Counted from the stretch's first letter, positions 1 through 13,700 are shown. The stretch: DNA of 64,000 nt from Archivesica marissinica (GCA_014843695.1 CM026391.1:17080383-17144382), one strand, 5' to 3'. The notes: generated by a model from the letters alone, not told the origin. Numbers and translations are program-made.

Positions 1-3000
1 GTCTATGAACTGCTTCCATGTGTGTCTATGAACTGCTTCCATGTGTGTCTATGAACTGCTTCCATGTGTGTCTATGAACTGTTTCCATGTGTGTCTATGA
101 ACTGCTTCCATGTGTGTCTATGAACTGCTTCCATGTGTGTCTATGAACTGCTTCCATGTGTGTCTATGAACTGCTTCCATGTGTGTCTATGAACTGCTTC
201 CATGTGTGTCTATGAACTGCTTCCATGTGTGTCTATGAACTGCTTCCATGTGTGTCTATGAACTGCTTCCATGTGTGTCTATGAACTGCTTCCATGTGTG
301 TCTATGAACTGCTTCCATGTGTGTCTATGAACTGCTTCCATGTGTGTCTATGAACTGCTTCCATGTGTGTCTATGAACTGCTTCCATGTGTGTCTATGAA
401 CTGCTTCCATGTGTGTCTATGAACTGCTTCCATGTGTGTCTATGAACTGCTTCCATGTGTGTCTATGAACTGCTTCCATGTGTGTCTATGAACTGCTTCC
501 ATGTGTGTCTATGAACTGCTTCCATGTGTGTCTATGAACTGCTTCCATGTGTGTCTATGAACTGCTTCCATGTGTGTCTATGAACTGCTTCCATGTGTGT
601 CTATGAACTGCTTCCATGTGTGTCTATGAACTGCTTCCATGTGTGTCTATGAACTGATACCATGTGTGTCTATGAACTGCTTCCATGTGTGTCTATGAAC
701 TGATACCATGTGTGTTTATGAACTGCTTCCATGTGTGTATGAACTGATATCATGGGTGTTTATGAACTGCTTCCATGTGTGTCTATGAACTGCTTCCATG
801 TGTGTCTATGAACTGTTTCCATGTGTGTCTATGAACTGCTTCCATGTGTGTCTATGAACTGCTTCCATGTGTGTCTATGAACTGCTTCCATGTGTGTCTA
901 TGAACTGCTTCCATGTGTGTCTATGAACTGTTTCCATGTGTGTCTATGAACTGCTTCCATGTGTGTCTATGAACTGCTTCCATGTGTGTCTATGAACTGC
1001 TTCCATGTGTGTCTATGAACTGATACCATGTGTGTCTATGAACTGATATCATGTATGTCTATGAACTGCTTCCATGTGTGTCTATGAACTGCTTCCATGT
1101 GTGTCTATGAACTGCTTCCATGTGTGTCTATGAACTGCTTCCATGTGTGTTTATGAACTGATATCATGTGTGTCTATGAACTGCTTCCATGTGTGTCTAT
1201 GAACTGCTTCCATGTGTGTCTATGAACTGCTTCCATGTGTGTCTATGAACTGCTTCCATGTGTGTCTATGAACTGCTTCCATGTGTGTCTATGAACTGCT
1301 TCCATGTGTGTCTATGAACTGCTTCCATGTGTGTCTATGAACTGCTTCCATGTGTGTCTATGAACTGATTCCATGTGTGTCTATGAACTGATACCATGTG
1401 TGTCTATGAACTGATACCATGTGTGTCTATGAACTGATTCCATGTGTGTCTATGAACTGCTTCCATGTGTGTCTATGAACTGCTTCCATGTGTGTCTATG
1501 AACTGCTTCCATGTGTGTCTATGAACTGCTTCCATGTGTGTCTATGAACTGATACCATGTGTGTCTATGAACTGCTTCCATGTGTGTCTATGAACTGCTT
1601 CCACGTGTGTCTATGAACTGATACCATGTGTGTCTATGACTGCTTCCAGTGTCTATGAACGCTTCCATGTGTGTCTATGAACTGCTTCCATGTGTGTCTA
1701 TGAACTGCTTCCATGTGTGTCTATGAACTGCTTCCATGTGTGTCTATGAACTGCTTCCATGTGTGTCTATGAACTGATTCCATGTGTGTCTATGAACTGA
1801 TACCATGTGTGTCTATGAACTGCTTCCATGTGTGTCTATGAACTGCTTCCATGTGTGTCTATGAACTGCTTCCATGTGTGTCTATGAACTGATACCATGT
1901 GTGTCTATGAACTGCTTCCATGTGTGTCTATGAACTGCTTCCATGTGTGTCTATGAACTGCTTCCATGTGTGTCTATGAACTGCTTCCATGTGTGTCTAT
2001 GAACTGCTTCCATGTGTGTCTATGAACTGCTTCCATGTGTGTCTATGAACTGCTTCCATGTGTGTCTATGAACTGCTTCCATGTGTGTCTATGAACTGCT
2101 TCCATGTGTGTCTATGAACTGTTTCCATGTGTGTCTATGAACTGCTTCCACGTGTGTCTATGAACTGCTTCCATGTGTGTCTATGAACTGCTTCCATGTG
2201 TGTCTATGAACTGCTTCCATGTGTGTCTATGAACTGCTTCCATGTGTGTCTATGAACTGCTTCCATGTGTGTCTATGAACTGCTTCCATGTGTGTTTATG
2301 AACTGCTTCCATGTGTGTCTATGAACTGATACCATGTGTGTCTATGAACTGCTTCCATGTGTGTCTATGAACTGCTTCCATGTGTGTCTATGAACTGCTT
2401 CCATGTGTGTCTATGAACTGATACCATGTGTGTCTATGAACTGATACCATGTGTGTCTATGAACTGCTTCCATGTGTGTCTATGAACTGCTTCCATGTGT
2501 GTCTATGAACTGCTTCCATGTGTGTCTATGAACTGATACCATGTGTGTCTATGAACTGATACCATGTGTGTCTATGAACTGCTTCCATGTGTGTCTATGA
2601 ACTGATACCATGTGTGTCTATGAACTGATACCATGTGTGTCTATGAACTGCTTCCATGTGTGTCTATGAACTGATTCCATGTGTGTTATGAACTGATACC
2701 ATGTGTGTCTATGAACTGCTTCCATGTGTGTCTATGAACTGCTCCATGTGTGTCTATGAACTGATTCCATGTGTGTCTATGAACTGATACCATGTGTGTC
2801 TATGAACTGCTTCCATGTGTGTCTATGAACTGATACCATGTGTGTCTATGAACTGCTTCCATGTGTGTCTATGAACTGATACCATGTGTGTCTATGAACT
2901 GCTTCCATGTGTGTCTATGAACTGCTTCCATGTGTGTCTATGAACTGCTTCCATGTGTGTCTATGAACTGCTTCCATGTGTGTCTATGAACTGCTTCCAT

Positions 3001-6000
3001 GTGTGTCTATGAACTGCTTCCATGTGTGTCTATGAACTGCTTCCATGTGTGTCTATGAACTGCTTCCATGTGTGTCTATGAACTGCTTCCATGTGTGTCT
3101 ATGAACTGCTTCCATGTGTGTCTATGAACTGCTTCCATGTGTGTCTATGAACTGCTTCCATGTGTGTCTATGAACTGCTTCCATGTGTGTCTATGAACTG
3201 CTTCCATGTGTGTCTATGAACTGCTTCCATGTGTGTCTATGAACTGATTCCATGTGTGTCTATGAACTGCTTCCATGTGTGTCTATGAACTGCTTCCATG
3301 TGTGTCTATGAACTGCTTCCATGTGTGTCTATGAACTGCTTCCATGTGTGTCTATGAACTGCTTCCATGTGTGTCTATGAACTGCTTCCATGTGTGTCTA
3401 TGAACTGCTTCCATGTGTGTCTATGAACTGATACCATGTGTGTCTATGAACTGCTTCCATGTGCGTCTATGAACTGATACCATGTGTGTCTATGAACTGC
3501 TACCATGTGTGTCTATGAACTGCTTCCATGTGTGTTTATGAACTGATATCATGTGTGTCTATGAACTGCTTCCATGTGTGTCTATGAACTGCTTCCATGT
3601 GTGTCTATGAACTGCTTCCATGTGTGTCTATGAACTGCTTCCATGTGTGTCTATGAACTGCTTCCATGTGTGTCTATGAACTGCTTCCATGTGTGTCTAT
3701 GAACTGTTTCCATGTGTGTTTATGAACTGCTTCCATGTGTGTCTATGAACTGATATCATGTGTGTCTATGAACTGCTTCCATGTGTGTCTATGAACTGAT
3801 ACCATGTGTGTCTATGAACTGCTTCCATGTGTGTCTATGAACTGCTTCCATGTGTGTCTATGAACTGCTTCCATGTGTGTCTATGAACTGCTTCCATGTG
3901 TGTCTATGAACTGATACCATGTGTGTCTATGAACTGCTTCCATGTGTGTCTATGAACTGCTTCCATGTGTGTCTATGAACTGCTTCCATGTGTGTCTATG
4001 AACTGCTTCCATGTGTCTATGAACTGATTCCATGTGTGTCTATGAACTGCTTCCATGTGTGTCTATGAACTGCTTCCATGTGTGTCTATGAACTGCTTCC
4101 ATGTGTGTCTATGAACTGCTTCCATGTGTGTCTATGAACTGATATCATGTGTGTCTATGAACTGCTTCCATGTGTGTCTATGAACTGCTTCCATGTGTGT
4201 CTATGAACTGATATAAGGGGGGTCTATGAACTGCTTCCATGTGTCTATGAACTGCTTCCATGTGTGTCTATGAACTGCTTCCATGTGTGTCTATGAACTG
4301 CTTCCATGTGTGTCTATGAACTGCTTCCATGTGTGTCTATGAACTGATATCATGTGTGTCTATGAACTGCTTCCATGTGTGTCTATGAACTGCTTCCATG
4401 TGTGTCTATGAACTGATACCATGTGTGTCTATGAACTGCTTCCATGTGTGTCTATGAACTGCTTCCATGTGTGTCTATGAACTGTTTCCATGTGTGTCTA
4501 TGAACTGCTTCCATGTGTGTCTATGAACTGCTTCCATGTGTGTCTATGAACTGCTTCCATGTGTGTCTATGAACTGCTTCCATGTGTGTCTATGAACTGA
4601 TACCATGTGTGTCTATGAACTGCTTCCATGTGTGTCTATGAACTGATACCATGTGTGTCTATGAACTGCTTCCATGTGTGTCTATGAACTGCTTCCATGT
4701 GTGTCTATGAACTGTTCCATGTGTGTCTATGAACTGCTTCCATGTGTGTCTATGAACTGCTTCCATGTGTGTCTATGAACTGCTTCCATGTGTGTCTATG
4801 AACTGCTTCCATGTGTGTCTATGAACTGCTTCCATGTGTGTCTATGAACTGCTTCCATGTGTGTCTATGAACTGCTTCCATGTGTGTCTATGAACTGCTT
4901 CCATGTGTGTCTATGAACTGCTTCCATGTGTGTCTATGAACTGCTTCCATGTGTGTCTATGAACTGATACCATGTGTGTCTATGAACTGATACCATGTGT
5001 GTCTATGAACTGCTTCCATGTGTGTCTATGAACTGCTTCCATGTGTGTCTATGAACTGCTTCCATGTGTGTCTATGAACTGCTTCCATGTGTTTCCAGTG
5101 TGTCTATGAACTGTTCCATGTGTGTCTATGAACTGTTCATGTGTGTCTATGAACTGCTTCCATGTGTGTCTATGAACTGCTTCCATGTGTGTCTATGAAC
5201 TGCTTCCATGTGTGTCTATGAACTGCTTCCATGTGTGTCTATGAACTGTTTCCATGTGTGTCTATGAACTGCTTCCATGTGTGTCTATGAACTGCTTCCA
5301 TGTGTGTCTATGAACTGCTTCCATGTGTGTCTATGAACTGCTTCCATGTGTGTCTATGAACTGTCCATGTGTGTCTATGAACTGCTTCCATGTGTGTCTA
5401 TGAACTGCTTCCATGTGTGTCTATGAACTGCTTCCATGTGTGTCTATGAACTGCTTCCATGTGTGTCTATGAACTGATACCATGTGTGTCTATGAACTGC
5501 TTCCATGTGTGTCTATGAACTGCTTCCATGTGTGTCTATGAACTGCTTCCATGTGTGTCTATGAACTGCTTCCATGTGTGTCTATGAACTGCTTCCATGT
5601 GTGTCTATGAACTGCTTCCATGTGTGTCTATGAACTGCTTCCATGTGTGTCTATGAACTGATTCCATGTGTGTCTATGAACTGATTCCATGTGTGTCTAT
5701 GAACTGATACCATGTGTGTCTATGAACTGATTCCATGTGTGTCTATGAACTGATTCCATGTGTGTCTATGAACTGCTTCCACGTGTGTCTATGAACTGAT
5801 ACCATGTGTGTCTATGAACTGCTTCCATGTGTGTCTATGAACTGATACCATGTGTGTCTATGAACTGATACCATGTGTGTCTATGAACTGATACCATGTG
5901 TGTCTATGAACTGCTTCCATGTGTCTATGAACTGCTTCCATGTGTGTCTATGAATGCTTCCACGTGTGTCTATGAACTGCTTCCATGTGTGTCTATGAAC

Positions 6001-6752
6001 TGCTTCCATGTGTGTCTATGAACTGCTTCCATGTGTGTCTATGAACTGCTTCCACGTGTGTATATGAACTGATTCCATGTGTGTCTATGAACTGATACCA
6101 TGTGTGTATATGAACTGATACCATGTGTGTCTATGAACTGCTTCCATGTGTGTCTATGAACTGCTTCCATGTGTGTCTATGAACTGCTTCCATGTGTGTC
6201 TATGAACTGATACCATGGGTGTCTATGAACTGATACCATGGGTGTCTATGAACTGCTTCCATGGGTATATGAACTGATACCATGGGTGTATTTGAACTGC
6301 TTCCATGTGTGTATATGAACTGTTTCCATGGGTGTATATGAACTGATAGCATGTGTGTCTATGAACTGATAAAATGTATGTCTATGAACAGCTTCCATGT
6401 GTGTCTATGAACTGCTTCCATGTGTGTCTATGAACTGCTTCCATTTGTGTCTATGAACTGTTTCCATGTGTGTCTATGAACTGATATCATGGGTGTCTAT
6501 GAACTGCTTCCATGTGTGTCTATGAACTGCTTCCATGTGTGTCTATGAACTGATATAATGGGGGTCTATGAACTGCTTCCATGTGTCTATGAACTGCTTC
6601 CATGTGTGTCTATGAATTGCTTCCATGTGTGTCTATGAACTGCTTCCATGTGTGTCTATGAACTGCTTCCATGTGTGTCTATGAACTGATATCATGTGTG
6701 TCTATGAACTGCTTCCATGTGTGTCTATGAACTGCTTCCATGTGTGTCTATG
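1..6752 (+). repeat. 23-bp minisatellite array (plus orientation), about 290 units
   Basis: Head-to-tail 23-bp units with core TATGAACTGCTTCCATG fill this stretch, entering from outside the window and running into the N gap. The main variants differ at three bases after GAACTG: CTT, ATA or ATT, with rarer GTT. A few units have indels or GGGTGT/GTATAT changes, which are more frequent from about 6200 to 6560. The same repeat recurs in the opposite orientation at 10758-14955 and 35359-39574. 23 is not a multiple of three, so it encodes no continuous peptide. Confidence 0.97.
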
Positions 6753-7752
6753 NNNNNNNNNNNNNNNNNNNNNNNNNNNNNNNNNNNNNNNNNNNNNNNN
6801 NNNNNNNNNNNNNNNNNNNNNNNNNNNNNNNNNNNNNNNNNNNNNNNNNNNNNNNNNNNNNNNNNNNNNNNNNNNNNNNNNNNNNNNNNNNNNNNNNNNN
6901 NNNNNNNNNNNNNNNNNNNNNNNNNNNNNNNNNNNNNNNNNNNNNNNNNNNNNNNNNNNNNNNNNNNNNNNNNNNNNNNNNNNNNNNNNNNNNNNNNNNN
7001 NNNNNNNNNNNNNNNNNNNNNNNNNNNNNNNNNNNNNNNNNNNNNNNNNNNNNNNNNNNNNNNNNNNNNNNNNNNNNNNNNNNNNNNNNNNNNNNNNNNN
7101 NNNNNNNNNNNNNNNNNNNNNNNNNNNNNNNNNNNNNNNNNNNNNNNNNNNNNNNNNNNNNNNNNNNNNNNNNNNNNNNNNNNNNNNNNNNNNNNNNNNN
7201 NNNNNNNNNNNNNNNNNNNNNNNNNNNNNNNNNNNNNNNNNNNNNNNNNNNNNNNNNNNNNNNNNNNNNNNNNNNNNNNNNNNNNNNNNNNNNNNNNNNN
7301 NNNNNNNNNNNNNNNNNNNNNNNNNNNNNNNNNNNNNNNNNNNNNNNNNNNNNNNNNNNNNNNNNNNNNNNNNNNNNNNNNNNNNNNNNNNNNNNNNNNN
7401 NNNNNNNNNNNNNNNNNNNNNNNNNNNNNNNNNNNNNNNNNNNNNNNNNNNNNNNNNNNNNNNNNNNNNNNNNNNNNNNNNNNNNNNNNNNNNNNNNNNN
7501 NNNNNNNNNNNNNNNNNNNNNNNNNNNNNNNNNNNNNNNNNNNNNNNNNNNNNNNNNNNNNNNNNNNNNNNNNNNNNNNNNNNNNNNNNNNNNNNNNNNN
7601 NNNNNNNNNNNNNNNNNNNNNNNNNNNNNNNNNNNNNNNNNNNNNNNNNNNNNNNNNNNNNNNNNNNNNNNNNNNNNNNNNNNNNNNNNNNNNNNNNNNN
7701 NNNNNNNNNNNNNNNNNNNNNNNNNNNNNNNNNNNNNNNNNNNNNNNNNNNN
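6753..7752. other. Assembly gap, exactly 1000 N
   Basis: This is an uninterrupted run of exactly 1000 N. The round length suggests a scaffolding gap of unknown true size. Its left side is 23-bp satellite and its right side starts inside a module that is also present, with further sequence to its left, at 32352. Any reading frame spanning the Ns is meaningless. Confidence 0.99.
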
Positions 7753-7932
7753 GCACACATATGGTGCTCGGAATGTTCGTGTTTTAGCAGATACGAATCT
7801 TTTCCAAGTGCTTTTTATATTATGTAAAATGGCCTTGTCGCAAATGTCTCCTGGTGTTTCATATCCCGTTGCGGAAACAATACACAGTACATACACATCC
7901 CGCCGCCCAAAGTGGTACTGTACGTAAGCCAC
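7753..7932 (-). pseudogene. Coding fragment between OTU module and hAT transposase, copy 1 (cut by gap)
   Basis: A minus-strand frame starting at 7932 reads through GYETPGDICDKAILHNIK and WKRFVSAKTRTFRAPYVC before entering the gap. The same peptide occurs at 32316-32531 (minus) and 54436-54684 (plus), always between the OTU-like module and, where present, the hAT transposase. It could be the degenerate N-terminal part of the hAT transposase or the tail of the OTU protein. No zinc-finger spacing or catalytic motif is visible, so the family call is weak. Confidence 0.4.
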
Positions 7933-8089
7933 TTGAATTACTTAATCCAAGACTGCTGGAATGATAGCATTTTTTCTTTTCATTTGTTCGTTTTGCCCTT
8001 GGCAGTAGGCTGTCGTTTCAAATTAGATAGAGATTCTGGAGACGGTTGATTTCTGATAAAATTTAATTTCTCAATATTTGTCATAGAAT

Positions 8090-9024
8090 CTAACCTAATT
8101 GCTTCATCAGCGGTGGTTCACTGTTGTCCCACTTTGGGCTTTCACTTTTCTGTTCATTCTGGTGTTTCTTCTGCGGTGATTCACCGTTGTCACACTTTGT
8201 GCTTTCACTTTTATGTTCATGCTGGTGTTTCTTCAGCGGTGGTTCACTGATGTCATATTTTGGGCTTTCACTTTTTTGTTTATTCTGATGCTTCAACGGT
8301 TCGCCATCATTTGTGAATACCAATTCCGGTAGGGGAAGGCACGGCACAAAATGGTTTGGTATCCAATTTACAGGATCGGCATTTTCTGTGTGGGTCCACA
8401 TAATGTAGACTGGGGGTTCATCATTATCAAGTGGGCTTATCATTTGATTGTGTATCAATATATATCCCTGTTCACACCCACATTCTGCACCACCGGTTAG
8501 ATACTACAGATGGGGCGGTTAATGGCATTAGCTGCAGCGAAAAAATGGGCCAGGGAAGAGTACACACCTGACGAAACAGACTTCATAATTTCATTCTGAA
8601 GAGACTTTTCGATGTCCTTTGGTGTCAGAGCTTCATCAGACACGGACTACTCTATTATGTATTGTAGACTAGGCCTTGTTGTTGAAGACATGGTGCTATA
8701 CGTTTCCCGTGACACATACCTTTTAAAGTTTACAACCAACTCAAACACTATTCTCATACGAACTTCAATATGCCTGTCTTCAGTACCAAAAACAACACTT
8801 GATATTTTTTCTTTGAAACAATTGCCATCACCATAAGTTTGGACAGGTTTGAAACTGCTTGGGGCATCCACCGGGTAAAGGAAAGACGATATCTCGCCAT
8901 GCAGTAATTCCGCAACTTCTGCTGAAGCCAAACTTTTACTGCAATCAGTTTTTAAAGTCTTTGAGTTCAATAAAACCCGAAATTTAAAGGATTGCCACCC
9001 ATGCTGTGGGCTGCGTTCTTGAGT
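8090..9024 (-). pseudogene. OTU-like cysteine protease module, copy 1, broken
   Basis: On the minus strand a protein of roughly 300 residues can be traced in pieces. The first piece (about 8990-8647) holds YGDGNCF, the OTU catalytic-cysteine motif, followed by VVFGTEDRHIEVRM. The middle piece has SLQNEIMKSVSSGVY and AANAINRPICSI. The last piece (8458-8090) has YIMWTHTE then IPNHFVP, whose histidine fits the OTU catalytic His. It ends in a lysine-rich tail with tandem KSESPK/KKHQ repeats. Breaks visible here are a TAG after YIIE and a TAA after RPICSI. The order of motifs resembles OTU/vertnin-like proteins of invertebrates, which often travel with transposons. It is not expected to make a full protein. 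Confidence 0.6.
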
Positions 9025-9160
9025 GATGACTGCAATTGTTTAAGTTGAAGAACAATATATAGACTCGGGATAGGCGTTATATTTGGACAGATTTGTACAA
9101 AATTGTTTCAGATAGGGCCATTTTACTGATCGATGCGAAATCTGACATCCCACAGAGTAG

Positions 9161-9217
9161 AATCCCTGTACATAAATATATATACTAGTACCCCCAAACG
9201 TGCCGAATCCCTGTGGT
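9161..9217. mobile_element. Partial copy of a tiny palindromic MITE
   Basis: About 57 bases ending CCAAACGTGCCGAATCCCTG match one arm of the 90-bp palindromic element at 54092-54181, and the left end again reads GAATCCCTGTA. Copy 2 is at about 33760-33816. The fragment marks the same MITE family outside the complete insertion. Confidence 0.5.
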
Positions 9218-9283
9218 CTATATAGCGCCCCTGCTAACATGTTCATACCTACATATCTGATAGCAAGCGATATGAATAATATT

Positions 9284-9561
9284 CAGGTGCGTAGCTAGGC
9301 CTACGCATGTACGCACGTGCGTAAGATTTATTTTGACAGTTCCTGAAAAATTATATAAATGCGAAAAATGCAATAAAAACTTGATCGTAAGGGGGGGGGT
9401 ACACTGACATTGATCATTCACAAGACAGCAGACATGATCGAAATGCCAAGAAATATTGATTGTAGCTGATAGTATGCAATAGTCACCTGAGACCATATAG
9501 CGGAAACAATTCTCCCACTAGAATGGTGCGTAATCCATATTTAGGCCTAGCTACGCGCCTG
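9284..9561. mobile_element. hAT-type MITE, 278 bp
   Basis: The ends are inverted repeats: CAGGTGCGTAGCTAGGCC on the left and GGCCTAGCTACGCGCCTG on the right. hAT elements start with CAGG and have 8-bp target duplications. The flanking 8-mers ATAATATT and ACAGTATT agree at 6 of 8 positions, consistent with an old insertion. The interior includes a poly-G run near 9391 and no transposase. An identical element is at 33883-34160 in copy 2. Confidence 0.7.
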
Positions 9562-10078
9562 ACAGTATTAATAAAGATTATTTCTGTCCAATTCCTTATT
9601 TCAATTGTTGTAAATAATCATGTACATGATAGAAAATAAATACGTTTAAACCAATACAGATTATTGTTGTGGTAGGCTCATATTTTGGATGTTGTGCTAA
9701 CTGGTTTACCCCCCCCCGCCAGAAGTGACCCACCACATTGTTACATGAGACATACACCCTCTCTTAATTCTCTACTTATCACTCTCTTCTCATTTTCCTT
9801 ATTTTTTCTCTCGCTCTCTCACTCACAATCCATTATATTATGATACTCTTTATTAATGTTTAATATGTAGGCTAATTTTTCGCATGTAGGCCTATTCATG
9901 TTTCGCCTTCATTCTATTTAATTCTTGATCTACTGTCGGATTCATTTGTCAAACTTTCCCAACTTTATAAAAACAATTGCAAAAGTTCAGCGAATACATG
10001 TACATACAAACTTTGCACAGTTTTATAAAGTTTGGGAATGTGATGCGCTAGTCATGTGAACAAACGTCTTGTAGTGGA
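9562..10078. other. Intergenic stretch, no gene seen
   Basis: AT-rich sequence with a poly-C run near 9711 and a CT-rich stretch (CTCTCTTCTC and CTCGCTCTCTC) around 9780-9830. There is no open frame with recognisable similarity. Copy 2 is 34161-34679. Confidence 0.7.
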
Positions 10079-10220
10079 AGTCGTGATAGCGCAGTGGTAG
10101 TACATTCTCGTCATGTGCGAAATGCCGGCGTTCGTGTCCAGCTGTAGCTGTTACGATTGTGTCTTTAGGTAAGGCACACGGATTCTACATTGCTTCTTCT
10201 CTCTCCCTCGTGGCGATGAG
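10079..10220 (+). mobile_element. Old tRNA-Val-like SINE
   Basis: The head GGAAGTCGTGATAGCGCAGT resembles a pol III A-box region. It is followed by an anticodon-arm-like segment (TTCTCGTCATGTGCGAA), a degenerate B box (GCGTTCGTGTCC) and the body CTCTCTCCCTCGTGGCGATG. The same family occurs in younger form at 29559-29790, where the arm reads TTCGCTTCACGTGCGAA, as in tRNA-Val with a CAC anticodon. Copy 2 is 34680-34821. Confidence 0.65.
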
Positions 10221-10231
10221 TGTGTGTTTTA

Positions 10232-10513
10232 CGTTTATTTATCGTCGCTACCGATTGCCCATATGAGCGACGCCTCCTGAAGAGATTAGTCATTTTAGAT
10301 ATTTGGAGGATAGTGCAATGATACAGACAGAGACCCATTCTAGTGTCTCGTCTGGTTCATTTACATGCATGGTGTACAGCACCGACACGAGACCTCGGTT
10401 TTAAGTCTCATCTGAAAGACTGTTAATTTTATTAGGGTCCAACGTGGGATCGAACCTCCGAACCCTGGATTACCAGTCCAGCGTGTTACCACTGGACTAC
10501 AGATCCGTCTATC
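10232..10513 (-). mobile_element. tRNA-like SINE, second family (minus strand)
   Basis: Read on the minus strand, the head near 10509 has TAGTCCAGTGGTAACACGC (A box), then CTGGACTGGTAATCCAG (an anticodon-like arm with loop GGT) and GAGGTTCGATCCC (B box). The T-stem pairs imperfectly, so this is a SINE head or tRNA pseudogene rather than a working tRNA. The body down to 10232 includes TTTATTTATCG and GGAGGATAGTGCAATGAT, shared with 28519-28802 and with copy 2 at 34833-35114. Confidence 0.65.
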
Positions 10514-10586
10514 GTTAACAGCAGGGGGTTCAAAGCTTAGAATGAGCATGAGTCCAGACCGACAAAAAGTTGGCAGACTGGTTCTC

Positions 10587-10736
10587 GACTGTAACAAGAC
10601 CAGCGACTTGACGTGTCGTTAGGGTCAACATTGACCAACTGTAACAAGACCAGCGACTTGACGTGTCGTTAGGGACAACATTGACCGACTGTAACAAGAC
10701 CAGTGAATTGACGTGTCGTTAGGGTCAACATTGACC
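10587..10736. repeat. Three tandem 50-bp units
   Basis: Three head-to-tail units of 50 bp, each containing ACTGTAACAAGACCAG and GACGTGTCGTTAGG, begin at 10587, 10637 and 10687. They lie just before the 23-bp array. Copy 2 is 35188-35337. Confidence 0.9.
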
Positions 10737-10757
10737 TTAGTAGGTTGACAACCATTC

Positions 10758-13700
10758 ATGGAAGCAGTTCATAGACACACATGGAAGCAGTTCATAGACA
10801 CACATGGAAGCAGTTCATAGACACACATGGAAGCAGTTCATAGACACACATGGAAGCAGTTCATAGACACACATGGAATCAGTTCATAGACACACATGGT
10901 ATCAGTTCATAGACACACATGGTATCAGTTCATAGACACACATGGTATCAGTTCATAGACACACATGGTATCAGTTCATAGACACACATGGAAGCAGTTC
11001 ATAGACACACATGGTATCAGTTCATAGACACACATGGTATCAGTTCATAGACACACATGGTATCAGTTCATAGACACACATGGTATCAGTTCATAGACAC
11101 ACATGGTATCAGTTCATAGACACACATGGAAGCAGTTCATAGACACACATGGTATCAGTTCATAGACACACATGGAAGCAGTTCATAGACACACATGGTA
11201 TCAGTTCATAGACACACATGGTATCAGTTCATAGACACACATGGTATCAGTTCATAGACACACATGGAAGCAGTTCATAGACACCATGGTATCATTCATA
11301 ACACACTGGAATCAGTTCATAGACACACATGGAAGCAGTTCATAGACACACATGGAAGCAGTTCATAGACACACATGGAATCAGTTCATAGACACACATG
11401 GTATCAGTTCATAGACACACATGGTATCAGTTCATAGACACACATGGTATCAGTTCATAGACACACATGGTATCAGTTCATAGACACACATGGTATCAGT
11501 TCATAGACACACATGGTATCAGTTCATAGACACACATGGTATCAGTTCATAGACACACATGGAAGCAGTTCATAGACACACATGGTATCAGTTCATAGAC
11601 ACACATGGAAGCAGTTCATAGACACACATGGTATCAGTTCATAGACACACATGGTATCAGTTCATAGACACACATGGTATCAGTTCATAGACACACATGG
11701 AAGCAGTTCATAGACACACATGGTATCAGTTCATATACACACATGGAATCAGTTCATAGACACACATGGAATCAGTTCATAGACACACATGGAAGCAGTT
11801 CATAGACACACATGGAAGCAGTTCATAGACACACATGGAATCAGTTCATAGACACACATGGAAGCAGTTCATAGACACACATGGAAGCAGTTCATAGACA
11901 CACATGGAAGCAGTTCATAGACACACATGGTATCAGTTCATAGACACACATGGTATCAGTTCATAGACACACATGGAATCAGTTCATAGACACACATGGA
12001 AGCAGTTCATAGACACACATGGAAGCAGTTCATAGACACACATGGAAGCAGTTCATAGACACACATGGAAGCAGTTCATAGACACACATGGAATCAGTTC
12101 ATAGACACACATGGTATCAGTTCATAGACACACATGGTATCAGTTCATAGACACACATGGTATCAGTTCATAGACACACATGGAATCAGTTCATAGACAC
12201 ACATGGTATCAGTTCATAACACCATGGAAGAGTTCATAGACACACATGGTATCATTCATAACACACTGGAAGCAGTTCATAGACACACATGGAAGCAGTT
12301 CATAGACACACATGGAAGCAGTTCATAGACAACATGGAAGCAGTTCATAGACACACATGGAATCAGTTCATAGACACACATGGTATCAGTTCATAGACAC
12401 ACATGGTATCAGTTCATAACACCATGGAAGAGTTCATAGACACACATGGTATCATTCATAACACACTGGAATCAGTTCATAGACACACATGGAAGCAGTT
12501 CATAGACACACATGGAAGCAGTTCATAGACACACATGGAAGCAGTTCATAGACACACATGGTATCAGTTCATAGACACACATGGAAGCAGTTCATAGACA
12601 CACATGGAAGCAGTTCATAGACACACATGGAAGCAGTTCATAGACACACATGGAAGCAGTTCATAGACACACATGGAATCAGTTCATAGACACACATGGA
12701 AGCAGTTCATAGACACACATGGAAGCAGTTCATAGACACACATGGAAGCAGTTCATAGACACACATGGTATCAGTTCATAGACACACATGGTATCAGTTC
12801 ATAGACACACATGGAATCAGTTCATAGACACACATGGAAGCAGTTCATAGACACACATGGAAGCAGTTCATAGACACACATGGAAGCAGTTCATAGACAC
12901 ACATGGTATCAGTTCATAGACACACATGGAAGCAGTTCATAGACACACATGGAAGCAGTTCATAGACACACATGGAAGCAGTTCATAGACACACATGGTA
13001 TCAGTTCATAGACACACATGGAAGCAGTTCATAGACACACATGGTATCAGTTCATAGACACACATGGAAGCAGTTCATAGACACACATGGAAGCAGTTCA
13101 TAGACACACATGGAAGCAGTTCATAGACACACATGGAAGCAGTTCATAGACACACATGGAAGCAGTTCATAGACACACATGGAAGCAGTTCATAGACACA
13201 CATGGAAGCAGTTCATAGACACACATGGAAGCAGTTCATAGACACACATGGAAGCAGTTCATAGACACACATGGAAGCAGTTCATAGACACACATGGAAG
13301 CAGTTCATAGACACACATGGAAGCAGTTCATAGACACACATGGAAGCAGTTCATAGACACACATGGAAGCAGTTCATAGACACACATGGTATCAGTTCAT
13401 AGACACACATGGAAGCAGTTCATAGACACACATGGAAGCAGTTCATAGACACACATGGTATCAGTTCATAGACACACATGGAAGCAGTTCATAGACACAC
13501 ATGGAAGCAGTTCATAGACACACATGGAAGCAGTTCATAGACACACATGGTATCAGTTCATAGACACACATGGTATCAGTTCATAGACACACATGGAAGC
13601 AGTTCATAGACACACATGGAAGCAGTTCATAGACACACATGGTATCAGTTCATAGACACACATGGAAGCAGTTCATAGACACACATGGAATCAGTTCATA

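Noticed and set aside
1..6752. CRISPR-like array
   Set aside because: The repeats are directly adjacent with no unique spacers, and the window is eukaryotic.
6694..7932. Six open frames across the gap
   Set aside because: They consist almost entirely of N.
10438..10509. Possible tRNA gene (Thr-like, GGT loop) on the minus strand
   Set aside because: The T-stem has mismatches, no proper acceptor stem closes, and a related SINE at 28519-28802 shares both head and body.
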